Below are positions 52,338 through 60,319 of a stretch of DNA of 64,000 nucleotides, piece after piece. A model generated the notes under the pieces. That model was not told where the DNA came from, made no database searches, and saw nothing but the letters and a program-made list of their open reading frames with translations. Each line of letters opens with the position of its first letter. Within the stretch, counting starts at the first letter, position 1. A program made the position numbers and the translations under genes. The DNA is taken from the NCBI GenBank assembly GCA_039808765.1, contig JBDHTQ010000003.1, positions 1-64,000 of the forward strand, written 5' to 3'. Origin of the DNA: JBDHTQ01 sp039808765. Lineage in GTDB: Bacteria > Pseudomonadota > Alphaproteobacteria > UBA2400.

Positions 52338-53384
52338 TTAAACTTTTCGCAAACATAAAATTGCCGTTTTTTTGCCCGAAACGAGAATGTTTAATTGCTT
52401 CTCGCAGTGAAATAAGGCGCTTTGTTTTTTCAGTAGCGCGGGCAAAAGCTCTCGCCGCCCCATTAAAAGAATTAATCGCCCCCCTTTCTCAAGTACCCGA
52501 TACCATTCGGTCAAGAGTGTGCTATAAAATACCTCCAAATCGCCTTCCACCTGACTGTAAAGTCCCCAAGGTGGGTCAGTAATGATCACAGTCAAAAAAT
52601 TATCCTCGATTTTATCGAGATGGCGGGCATCGGCTTCGCGCACGATGATAGGGCGGCCTCTCTTTTCCAGGCGCTTATGCGTGGTTTTAAGCGCTTGGCG
52701 AATGTTTTTTACGGCTTCACTTTCAAGATCGCTGATAAACATCATGTTAAACGGAAAACGGGCGCGAGCAAAAGCCAAGGCGCCGCTGCCCGCGCAGGGG
52801 TCCATGATGCGATCATCCGCTTGGGGTTGAGAAAGAAGACAGAGGGCGTAGGCTAATTCGGGCCGCAGGGTGCCGGGTGCGAGGTCTTTTTCAGTGACGC
52901 GTTGATAGGTGAGGCGCCGTGCAAACCAGACTTGCCCATCATCACGACGAAACACCCAATATTCGACATCGGGCTGGCCCTTGGTGTAACGCAGCGATCC
53001 CGCGCGTTCAATGCGTGCAATAAGTTGTCCGATAAGTTTTTTGTCAGCACTCACGAGCTTGTTCTCGTCACTCAGATTGAGGCGGAACGTGCGCGCGCCT
53101 TGCGAGGCTGGGGTTTGCCATTTTGACGCCGCAAGGCATTGTGTTATTGCTTCATCCATGGTGGCGGCTTTGTCATCCCCTTTGCCCCCGCTTTTCTCGG
53201 AACGATAGAGAAACTGATACAGATTGTTGAATTGAGGAAATGCACTGAGATCAAGCTTTTGTGCAGATGAAAAAATTATAGCCCCATCCTCGATACTTAA
53301 GACTTTAAGCGCCGATTGGGAGGAGGACAGATGATCAGCGAGAACGTCTTGCAAACCAGAAATACATTGACCAAGATAATCCAT
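52338..53384 (-). CDS. THUMP-type RNA methyltransferase (RlmL/Trm14-like)
   Basis: The 348-residue protein has an N-terminal THUMP-like half ending in RLTYQRVTEKDLAPGTLRPE. A SAM methyltransferase domain follows with RIMDPCAGSGALAFARARFP as motif I and VIITDPPWGLYSQ as motif IV. The DPPW tetrad marks enzymes that methylate an exocyclic amino group. Relatives modify guanine in rRNA or tRNA. The exact target is open. It follows recJ by 15 bases on the same strand and may share its transcript. Confidence 0.8.
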   Translation of the reverse strand: MDYLGQCISGLQDVLADHLSSSQSALKVLSIEDGAIIFSSAQKLDLSAFPQFNNLYQFLYRSEKSGGKGDDKAATMDEAITQCLAASKWQTPASQGARTFRLNLSDENKLVSADKKLIGQLIARIERAGSLRYTKGQPDVEYWVFRRDDGQVWFARRLTYQRVTEKDLAPGTLRPELAYALCLLSQPQADDRIMDPCAGSGALAFARARFPFNMMFISDLESEAVKNIRQALKTTHKRLEKRGRPIIVREADARHLDKIEDNFLTVIITDPPWGLYSQVEGDLEVFYSTLLTEWYRVLEKGGRLILLMGRRELLPALLKKQSALFHCEKQLNILVSGKKTAILCLRKV

Positions 53385-53399
53385 CTAAAAACTTTCACG

Positions 53400-55229
53400 T
53401 TAGAGTGTACGAGCGCGAGCAACATCCACAATGTGTAGGCAAGGCGTAAGCCTGCTGCCCCAATGATCCACCTTAAGCGTTCCCATCACGTGCAGCAAGG
53501 TGTTCTGGTTACTAAGTAATAACGGGCCAATTGCCGAACTCATAGCGCGAAAGGCAATTGCTTTCAGACGATCCCCTTGTAGGGATAACAATTGGCAATT
53601 GATATGTTCCCCCTCGCTGCCGACGGTTTTAGCAAAGCTTACGCGCACATTCTGAAAGATAAAGCGCGGTTCATGATGACCTGCACCATAGGGTCCCAGC
53701 CGATCCAGCTGATTGATAAAATCGACCGAGGCTGCTCGCACACTCAGCATGCCGTCGCACAGATGGGTGGGGCGTAAATCTCTTTCATTGAGCATGCTTT
53801 GCTGTTGTGCGATACGGTCATTCATAAAGGCATGAAAAGCAGCGAGTTGTGCCGGATCAATGGTTAAGCCCGCCGCCATTTTATGGCCGCCACCTTTGAT
53901 CAAAAGATCAGCATTTTTAGCAGAAATAACCGCTGCACCTAAATCAATGGCGTGCACCGAGCGACCTGAGCCAATCCACGTTCCGTCATGACAACCAATC
54001 ACAATCGTGGGTAGATTAAAGCGATCCTTCACGCGGCTGGCCACAATCCCAATGACACCGGGATGCCACTGCTGATGAGCAATGATCACAATGCGCTGGC
54101 CATGCTCAACCTGCTTTTGAGCTTCAAAAATTGCTTCATCCACCATGCTTTTTTCAAGCTCACGGCGATCAAGATTGAGACGGTCCAATTCCGCTGCAAG
54201 AGAATGTGCTTCTGCATTGTTTTCGCAGGTTAACAAGCGGGTTCCGAGATCCGATTGCCCTACACGTCCCCCCGCATTCACGCGTGGACCTAAAGCAAAG
54301 CCCAAGTGCCATGCCTGTGGTTTTTCTTGCAAATGAGCGACATCGAGAAGCGCAGTAATCCCTGCATTTTTGCGTTGTGCCATCACCTCCAGGCCTTGCG
54401 TGACAAAAACCCGATTCAGGCCCGTTAAAGGCACCACATCAGCAACGGTGCCCAGAGCCACCAAGTCAAGTAATTCAAGCAGGCTTGGTTCTTGAAAAGA
54501 GGCGTTTTTAAAATATTCCTGTTGACGGAGCATACGATTGAGCGCGATGCAAAATAAGTACGTCACGCCCACTGCTGCAAGATTGCTATAGGTTTTGCTT
54601 TCATCCAGCCGGTTAGGATTGACAATCGCCACGGCGGTCGGCAATGACAGCTCCGCTGTGTGATGATCAAGAACAATCATGTCAAGTCCGGCTTGTGCAG
54701 CCGCTTCGAGAGGGGCAAAGGCGGTGGTACCGCAATCCACTGTCACACACACGCGATAGCCTTTTTGTGCCAAGGCAAGCAGCGCAGGTGCATTCGGGCC
54801 GTAACCTTCTTTTAACCGATCCGGGATGTAGGTTAGGGCGCTACAGCCGACCGCTTTGAGGTAGCGCGACAGCAAGGCCGATGACGTAGCACCATCAACA
54901 TCATAATCGCCGAAAATAGCAATTTTTTCGCCTTTTTGAATGGCTGCCGCGACTCGTTCTGCCGCGCGTGTCATGTCTTTGAAGTCCGCTGGATCCGGTA
55001 ATTGGTCGCGTAGACGTGGGTTTAAAAATGCTGCTGCGGTTTCTTTGGTAAAGCCGCGCGCGGCCATAATACGCGCAAGCACATCAGGCAAAGAAAATGT
55101 TTGTGCGATGGCTTGAGTCGTACGCTCGGGGGCTTCTGCAAGTTGCCATGCCCAACCCGTTTCAGAAGCCTCGATGGTGTAATGCGTCAAACCATCATCT
55201 GCAGAAGGGGTAAGGGCAACGGCCGTCAT
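53400..55229 (-). CDS. recJ: Single-stranded-DNA exonuclease RecJ
   Basis: The 609-residue 5'-3' exonuclease of the DHH family acts in recombination and mismatch repair. Metal-binding motifs are IAIFGDYDVDGATSSALLSR and MIVLDHHTAEL. The DHHA1 region reads LIKGGGHKMAAGLTIDP, and the C-terminal nucleic acid-binding domain includes RLGPYGAGHHEPRFIFQNVR. Length is typical. It begins 6 bases after the aminotransferase stop, so the two are likely one operon. Confidence 0.96.
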   Translation of the reverse strand: MTAVALTPSADDGLTHYTIEASETGWAWQLAEAPERTTQAIAQTFSLPDVLARIMAARGFTKETAAAFLNPRLRDQLPDPADFKDMTRAAERVAAAIQKGEKIAIFGDYDVDGATSSALLSRYLKAVGCSALTYIPDRLKEGYGPNAPALLALAQKGYRVCVTVDCGTTAFAPLEAAAQAGLDMIVLDHHTAELSLPTAVAIVNPNRLDESKTYSNLAAVGVTYLFCIALNRMLRQQEYFKNASFQEPSLLELLDLVALGTVADVVPLTGLNRVFVTQGLEVMAQRKNAGITALLDVAHLQEKPQAWHLGFALGPRVNAGGRVGQSDLGTRLLTCENNAEAHSLAAELDRLNLDRRELEKSMVDEAIFEAQKQVEHGQRIVIIAHQQWHPGVIGIVASRVKDRFNLPTIVIGCHDGTWIGSGRSVHAIDLGAAVISAKNADLLIKGGGHKMAAGLTIDPAQLAAFHAFMNDRIAQQQSMLNERDLRPTHLCDGMLSVRAASVDFINQLDRLGPYGAGHHEPRFIFQNVRVSFAKTVGSEGEHINCQLLSLQGDRLKAIAFRAMSSAIGPLLLSNQNTLLHVMGTLKVDHWGSRLTPCLHIVDVARARTL

Positions 55230-55235
55230 TCTAAG

Positions 55236-56459
55236 CTAAACCGCTTCGCTTGTGGTTGAGGGTGCTGTGTGAGCCTGTGCTCCTTTAGCAAGAAACGTTT
55301 TGATGCTGCGACACGCTTGGCGAATGCGTTTTGGATTTTCAATCAAGGCAATACGCACGTGGTCATCTCCATATTCACCAAAGCCCACGCCCGGCGAAAC
55401 GGCAACACTGGTTTCTTTCAGCAGAAGCTTGGCAAACTCCAACGACCCCATCGCTTTAAACGGTTGAGGAATGGGGGCCCAAACAAACATTGATGCCTTG
55501 GGAACGGGAACGTCCCACCCGGCTTGTTTCAATCCGTGAATCAAAACATCGCGTCGTTCTTTGTACATCTCGCGAATTTCGGCAACGCAATCCTGCGGGC
55601 CGTTCAGTGCTGCGGTTGCTGCGACTTGAATGGGGGTAAACGCGCCGTAATCAAGATACGATTTTATCTTCGCCAAGGCGCCGACTAAATAGCGGTTGCC
55701 GCAACCAAAGCCGATTCGCCATCCGGGCATGTTGTAGGTCTTGCTCATGGAGGTAAATTCGATGGCGATGTCTTTCGCGCCTTTAATCTGCAAAACAGAT
55801 GGTGGCGGATTGTTTTCAAAATAAAGCTCAGAATAGGCCAAATCAGAGATAATCCACACACCTTTGCTTGTGCAATATTTGACCAGTTCCTCATAAAAGG
55901 GGAGTTCGGCGGTAACACCCGTCGGGTTCGCGGGATAGCTGACAATTAAAGCAATGGGGCGCGGCACACTGTGGCGGATTGCTTTATCCAAAACGCGCAT
56001 AAATTCTTCACCCGGTTCCACCGGTAAAAATCGCAACGAGGCACCCGCAAGCATGAATCCGAACGGATGAATGGGATAACTGGGATTGGGGCACAGCATA
56101 ACGTCACCCGGCGCGGTAATTGCTTGCGCGAGATTGGCTAAACCTTCTTTTGAGCCGAGGGTGACAACGGCTTCCGTGTCGAAATCCAACTCCACATTAA
56201 AGCGACGTTGATAATAGCCGCAAATGGCTTTTCGCAAACCGGGAATGCCGCGCGATTGAGAATAACGATGGGCTTTAGGGTTGCGGGCTGTCTCTACAAG
56301 TTTGTCGATAATGTGCGGTGGGGTCGGTTGATCCGGATTGCCCATGCCGAGGTCAATCACATCGACGCCTGCTGCGCGGGCTTCCATCTTTAAACGGTTT
56401 ACTTCTGCAAAAACGTAAGGGGGAAGCCGTTTAATGCGGAGAAAATCAGGCGCAGTCAT
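55236..56459 (-). CDS. Pyridoxal-phosphate aminotransferase (alanine/LL-DAP type)
   Basis: The 407-residue class I aminotransferase has VIDLGMGNPDQPTPPHIIDK, SYPANPTGVTAELPFYEELV and FTSMSKTYNMPGWRIGFGCG, where the lysine in SMSKTYNM should hold PLP. In alphaproteobacteria this gene usually precedes homoserine dehydrogenase, glpX and recJ; here it is followed directly by recJ. By family it is likely a glutamate-pyruvate or related transaminase, but specificity is uncertain. The upstream gap contains a 23-bp tandem duplication and a repeat element. Confidence 0.88.
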   Translation of the reverse strand: MTAPDFLRIKRLPPYVFAEVNRLKMEARAAGVDVIDLGMGNPDQPTPPHIIDKLVETARNPKAHRYSQSRGIPGLRKAICGYYQRRFNVELDFDTEAVVTLGSKEGLANLAQAITAPGDVMLCPNPSYPIHPFGFMLAGASLRFLPVEPGEEFMRVLDKAIRHSVPRPIALIVSYPANPTGVTAELPFYEELVKYCTSKGVWIISDLAYSELYFENNPPPSVLQIKGAKDIAIEFTSMSKTYNMPGWRIGFGCGNRYLVGALAKIKSYLDYGAFTPIQVAATAALNGPQDCVAEIREMYKERRDVLIHGLKQAGWDVPVPKASMFVWAPIPQPFKAMGSLEFAKLLLKETSVAVSPGVGFGEYGDDHVRIALIENPKRIRQACRSIKTFLAKGAQAHTAPSTTSEAV

Positions 56460-56520
56460 GATGTCTCATCCTTCAAAAGCAAAATAAGGGGAATCGTGTG
56501 GCTCATGCTGCCACAAACAC

Positions 56521-56566
56521 AACTAAAGTGACAAGAAGAGATTAACTAAAGTGACAAGAAGAGATT
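56521..56566 (+). repeat. Perfect 23-bp tandem duplication beside a repeat element
   Basis: A 23-base unit starting AACTAAAGTGACAAGAAG is repeated exactly at 56521-56543 and 56544-56566. The second unit ends at the T that begins TAGAGC of the neighbouring repeat element. Confidence 0.95.
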
Positions 56567-56663
56567 AGAGCAAATCCCGAAAAGATGGAATCGCAGAGAC
56601 CATCTTTGACGACGTATTTGCGTCAAAAGAATAAAACTACGCGCGTCTTGGAGATGCGCTCTA
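56566..56663 (+). repeat. TAGAGC repeat, single copy at a lipoprotein stop codon
   Basis: The copy runs from TAGAGCAAATCCCG to GGAGATGCGCTCTA, with the AAAGATGG/CCATCTTT and TTTGACG/CGTCAAA arms well preserved. The last CTA (56661-56663) is the TAG stop of the reverse-strand lipoprotein gene. Confidence 0.93.
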
Positions 56664-56999
56664 GTCTTCCTTGTTTTCAATGGTTTCTTTTAAAGTGGTG
56701 GCATTTTGCCGGTCTTTTTCAAGCTGTTCCATTTGTATGGCTATTTCCTGTTCGGTCAAGGGAGGGGCGGGACGATCGGGGACCTCACCGAGTTTGGGCC
56801 ATTTTGCATCGGTTTCACCTGTTGCACGCGGAATCGGATAGTTCGAACCGTCCCGAATCGGGGCGGCGCCGTGGGCGGCAGGGGGAGACCAAAACTCTTT
56901 TTCCCAAGGTCCGATGGTACACGCGGTTAAAAAAATGGGGCAAATCAGCAGGAATCGTTTGGCGAATGTGTAAAGATTTGTTAATACGTGAGTCATCAT
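56661..56999 (-). CDS. Small lipoprotein of unknown function
   Basis: The 112-residue protein has a lipoprotein signal (FAKRFLLICPIFLTACTIGP) with lipobox LTAC, Cys at about residue 27. The mature part is Pro-rich (SPPAAHGAAPIRDGSNYPI) and ends in a charged helix (EQEIAIQMEQLEKDRQNA). The first methionine at 56999 or the next one at 56996 may be used. It diverges from phaC with a 33-base gap. Its TAG stop is part of a repeat element. Confidence 0.75.
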   Translation of the reverse strand: MMTHVLTNLYTFAKRFLLICPIFLTACTIGPWEKEFWSPPAAHGAAPIRDGSNYPIPRATGETDAKWPKLGEVPDRPAPPLTEQEIAIQMEQLEKDRQNATTLKETIENKED

Positions 57000-57032
57000 T
57001 TCCTCTGCACAGGATCGAAAGGTGGCCCTAGC

Positions 57033-59318
57033 ATGGCGGATAAATCAAAAATGAACAAGAGACAGACGAAAAAACTGAACGCCGACCAACTTTCGTTGCT
57101 ATTTGCTCCGCAAACAACCCCAGCACCGGATGCTTCGCCTTTTTTGCATCAACCACGTCAATCACAGCGGCTTGTCGCCAAGAAAACGACACCGGCTATG
57201 GATGTGCCACGCCAGACTAAAACCAGCGCTTCAGCAGCGCAGAGTGGGGCAAAGCTTTCGCAAAAAACACGATCGACATCAATGCCATCTCCTGCCTCGT
57301 CACGGGCATCGTCGACAGTGCCAGCCCCATCTGCAAAATCAACCTCTACAGCAAAACTGCAGAAATCCGCAACCGCAGCACTGCTCAAAGTGGCAAAAAC
57401 GTCCCTCGTATCCAAAACAAAAAAAAATACAGCCAAATCTGGTGTTTTGGCGAAAACACCGCCTAAACGTGATGTGGCGCCACAGGCCCCACGTATCGCG
57501 CAGACGAATGCGGCGCAAAAGCCTTTTATCGCTCATCAAGCATCCTCTCAAGCACACGAAGTTTCCTTTGATGCCAATAAAAATACAATCGATTGGAGCG
57601 AAAATTTAGCCCGTATTGCTAAGCGCAGTCAGTCATTACTGAAAGATTTTACTGCTCGTCAAAACAATATGGGAACCCCTTTTGTTGCGACTGACTTATC
57701 GCAGTCATTTATGGAAATGATAAGTCGGCTGATGAGCAACCCCATGCATATGTTTGCCGCGCAAGCCAATCTTTGGAAGCAGTACCTTGATCTTTGGCAA
57801 ACCAGTACCTATCGCTTGCTTGGGGTACAGCACACGGGAAAAACTCCGGTTATTTCTGCTGATAAGCGTTTTAAGGATCCTGTGTGGAATGACAATCCTA
57901 TTTTTGATTACATCAAACAGTCATATCTTTTGACGGCGCGCTGGCTGCAAGATCAAGTGCAAGAAGTGGAGGGGATTGATCCCCGATCCAAAAAAAAAAT
58001 TGACTTCTACACACGTCAATTTGTCGATGCCCTCTCGCCGAGCAATTTTGCCCTTACCAATCCACAGGTCATTCGTACCACACTTGAAACGCGCGGTGAA
58101 AACCTAGTAAAAGGGCTGGAAAATCTTTTACAGGATATGGAAAAAGGCCGTATCCGCATGACGGATGAAAGCGCCTTTAAAGTGGGTGAAAATATTGCAA
58201 CCACACCGGGAAAAGTGGTGTTTGAAAATAAGTTGATACAGCTTATTCAATACACGCCTACCACGGACAAGGTCTGCGACGTGCCGTTGTTGATTGTACC
58301 GCCGTGGATCAACAAGTTTTATATTCTTGACCTCAAGCCGGAAAATTCCTTCATCAAATGGGCGGTTGATCAAGGGCTGACAGTCTTTTGTGTGTCGTGG
58401 GTCAATCCTGATCAAGAGATGGCGGCTCTAAGTTTTGAAGATTACATGGATCTGGGCATTCTCACGGCCATGGATCAGGTGCGGTTGCATAGTGGCTCAC
58501 GGAATCTGAATGCGATCGGTTATTGTTTGGGGGGTACATTGTTGGCATCAACTCTTGCCTATTTGCATCAAACCAATCCGGCGCTGGCCAAAACCGTTCG
58601 CAGTGCGACGTATTTTGTTACGCTTGTCGATTTTAAAGATCCCGGTGAACTGGGTGTTTTCATTGATGACGTTCAGCTTGAAGCCATAGAGCAGCAAATG
58701 AGTGAAAAAGGATATCTTGAAGCAACGCGCATGGCCACCACATTTAACATGTTGCGCGCGAATGATTTGATCTGGTCATTTGTGATCAATAATTATCTGT
58801 TGGGCCGTGAACCTTTTCCGTTTGACTTGCTGTATTGGAACAGCGATTCAACCCGCATGCCAGCGGCCATGCATAGCTTTTATTTGCGCAATATGTATCA
58901 GCATAATCGCCTGATTCAAAAGAATGGGGTTAAGCTGAAAGGCGTTTCAATTGATCTGACAAAAATCAAGACACCAACCTATCTTTTGTCTGCGCGAGAA
59001 GATCATATTACACCGTGGGAATCAACCTATAGCGCCATGAATATTTTCAACGGTCCCGTCACATTCACGTTGGCAGGATCAGGCCACATCGCTGGAGTGA
59101 TTAACCCTCCTGCGGCGAATAAATATAATTATTGGAGCAGCTCTCAAAAAGCAGAAACTCCTCAAGCTTGGTTGCAAACGGCGAAGGAGCAAGAGGGATC
59201 GTGGTGGCCGCATTGGCGTGACTGGATTAGCAATTATGCTGGGGGTCTTGTCCCCGCGCGCAACGTCGAGAAGGGGATTGAGCCTGCACCCGGTCGCTAT
59301 GTTAAGGTTAGGGCTTAA
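57033..59318 (+). CDS. phaC: Polyhydroxyalkanoate synthase (class I) with long N-terminal extension
   Basis: The 761-residue enzyme polymerises hydroxyacyl-CoA into storage polyester. The catalytic region from about residue 190 matches class I PhaC: PPWINKFYILDLKPENSFIK, the lipase-like box GYCLGG with C498, SAREDHITPWE with D657, and GSGHIAGVINPP with H685, the expected Cys-Asp-His triad. Usual length is near 590, so about 170 residues are extra at the start. That extension is rich in Lys, Ala, Pro, Ser and Gln and should be disordered. ATG 57033 has AAGGTGG upstream; an earlier in-frame ATG at 56988 is less likely. It ends in a 4-base overlap with the convergent RNHCP gene. Confidence 0.93.
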   Translation: MADKSKMNKRQTKKLNADQLSLLFAPQTTPAPDASPFLHQPRQSQRLVAKKTTPAMDVPRQTKTSASAAQSGAKLSQKTRSTSMPSPASSRASSTVPAPSAKSTSTAKLQKSATAALLKVAKTSLVSKTKKNTAKSGVLAKTPPKRDVAPQAPRIAQTNAAQKPFIAHQASSQAHEVSFDANKNTIDWSENLARIAKRSQSLLKDFTARQNNMGTPFVATDLSQSFMEMISRLMSNPMHMFAAQANLWKQYLDLWQTSTYRLLGVQHTGKTPVISADKRFKDPVWNDNPIFDYIKQSYLLTARWLQDQVQEVEGIDPRSKKKIDFYTRQFVDALSPSNFALTNPQVIRTTLETRGENLVKGLENLLQDMEKGRIRMTDESAFKVGENIATTPGKVVFENKLIQLIQYTPTTDKVCDVPLLIVPPWINKFYILDLKPENSFIKWAVDQGLTVFCVSWVNPDQEMAALSFEDYMDLGILTAMDQVRLHSGSRNLNAIGYCLGGTLLASTLAYLHQTNPALAKTVRSATYFVTLVDFKDPGELGVFIDDVQLEAIEQQMSEKGYLEATRMATTFNMLRANDLIWSFVINNYLLGREPFPFDLLYWNSDSTRMPAAMHSFYLRNMYQHNRLIQKNGVKLKGVSIDLTKIKTPTYLLSAREDHITPWESTYSAMNIFNGPVTFTLAGSGHIAGVINPPAANKYNYWSSSQKAETPQAWLQTAKEQEGSWWPHWRDWISNYAGGLVPARNVEKGIEPAPGRYVKVRA

Positions 59319-59617
59319 AACCTGTTACGCATGAGTTGAAGCAGTGCGTCGATTGAATCCGCTTCCCCGAATTTGTTTTTGCGCTCAAATCCGCATTTTT
59401 GACAACGGTGTAGAAGTGTATAGCCCGTTCCTTTTTTTTCCGAATACAGTGGTTTCATGAGTCCGAGGCAGGTTGCAGCGCGATCACCGGGGTTGACGTC
59501 TACGTGCTTGCTATAGAGACATTTCGGGCAATGATTGGTAAAGCCATTGCCTAAAACAGCGGTACCACAATTATCACAAACAAAGTTTTCAATCGTGCGG
59601 GTAAACTTTTTGGTCAT
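59315..59617 (-). CDS. RNHCP-domain zinc-ribbon protein
   Basis: The 100-residue protein carries two CxxC zinc knuckles, FVCDNCG and NHCPKCLYSKH, a central CLGLMKPL, and HRCQKCGFERKNKF, the RNHCP domain pattern. The domain is named after its conserved residues and its role is not known. The name-giving RNHCP run is here TNHCP. The stop overlaps the phaC stop by 4 bases on the opposite strand. Confidence 0.85.
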   Translation of the reverse strand: MTKKFTRTIENFVCDNCGTAVLGNGFTNHCPKCLYSKHVDVNPGDRAATCLGLMKPLYSEKKGTGYTLLHRCQKCGFERKNKFGEADSIDALLQLMRNRF

Positions 59618-59667
59618 ATCTGCTGATACCTAAAAGTGCGGTAAAAATCTAGCGAACACTTGTATGC

Positions 59668-59765
59668 TATAGCAAATCCCGAAAAGATGGGCTCGTAGAG
59701 ACCATCTTTGGCGACGTATTTGCGTTAAGAGAATAAAACAGAGCGCGCCTTGGAGATGCGCTCTA
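59668..59765 (+). repeat. TAGAGC repeat, single copy upstream of the RNHCP gene
   Basis: The copy reads TATAGCAAATCCCGAAAAG at one end, with one base changed from TAGAGC, and GGAGATGCGCTCTA at the other. The internal hairpins are intact. It is the only single copy not forming a stop codon; the nearest stop, that of rcdA, is 20 bases away. Confidence 0.92.
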
Positions 59766-59784
59766 AATTGCAGTAGGGATCGAT

Positions 59785-60252
59785 TTATGTGGGCGGCATC
59801 GGGAGCGATGGATTGTGATCCAGAGTATTGTTATCGCATTCATCTTGGCCATGTACCCGCTGGCAATCTTTATCAAGTCGCAAGACTCGATGATAGAGCG
59901 AGTGACTGCGATTCAATAAAATCTGCATTGCATGGGGCAGACGGTGGTCGTCGTGACCGTCGGGATCAACACAAATTTTTTCTCCACCCAACGAAAAGCT
60001 TCCGTTGCAAGCATCTTTTTTGGAGATTTCGCCATGCTGTACCGCTCGTTGTGCCATTAACCATGCGAGTGCTTGTGTCATGCGGCTGGTAAAACGCATT
60101 GCCTGATAGTTTAAAAACATGCGATCTTCGGCTTTGTGTGCCTGTTCTGTCGTTTTTAATGTTTTATTGTAGGCAAAATAGTTGCGTGCCTCAACCAACA
60201 AGGCATAGGATTCATGGTAGAGTTTATTAATAAAAAATTTATGGTCGATCAT
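59785..60252 (-). CDS. rcdA: DUF1465 protein, RcdA-like
   Basis: The 155-residue helical protein matches the DUF1465 family, whose Caulobacter member RcdA is an adaptor that brings CtrA and other proteins to ClpXP. Marks are FFINKLYHESYALLVEARNY, then YQAMRFTSRMTQALAWLMAQ and RAVQHGEISKKDA. The C-terminal half is variable and Asp/His-rich. With cckA in the same window it supports a CtrA-type cell-cycle circuit. Family membership is stronger than the assumption of the same function. Confidence 0.8.
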   Translation of the reverse strand: MIDHKFFINKLYHESYALLVEARNYFAYNKTLKTTEQAHKAEDRMFLNYQAMRFTSRMTQALAWLMAQRAVQHGEISKKDACNGSFSLGGEKICVDPDGHDDHRLPHAMQILLNRSHSLYHRVLRLDKDCQRVHGQDECDNNTLDHNPSLPMPPT

Positions 60253-60319
60253 GACCGCTCCTTAAATATTCTCCTATTCTAAACGAGAGCAATTAAAATC
60301 TTGTATAAATTGCCAATGA

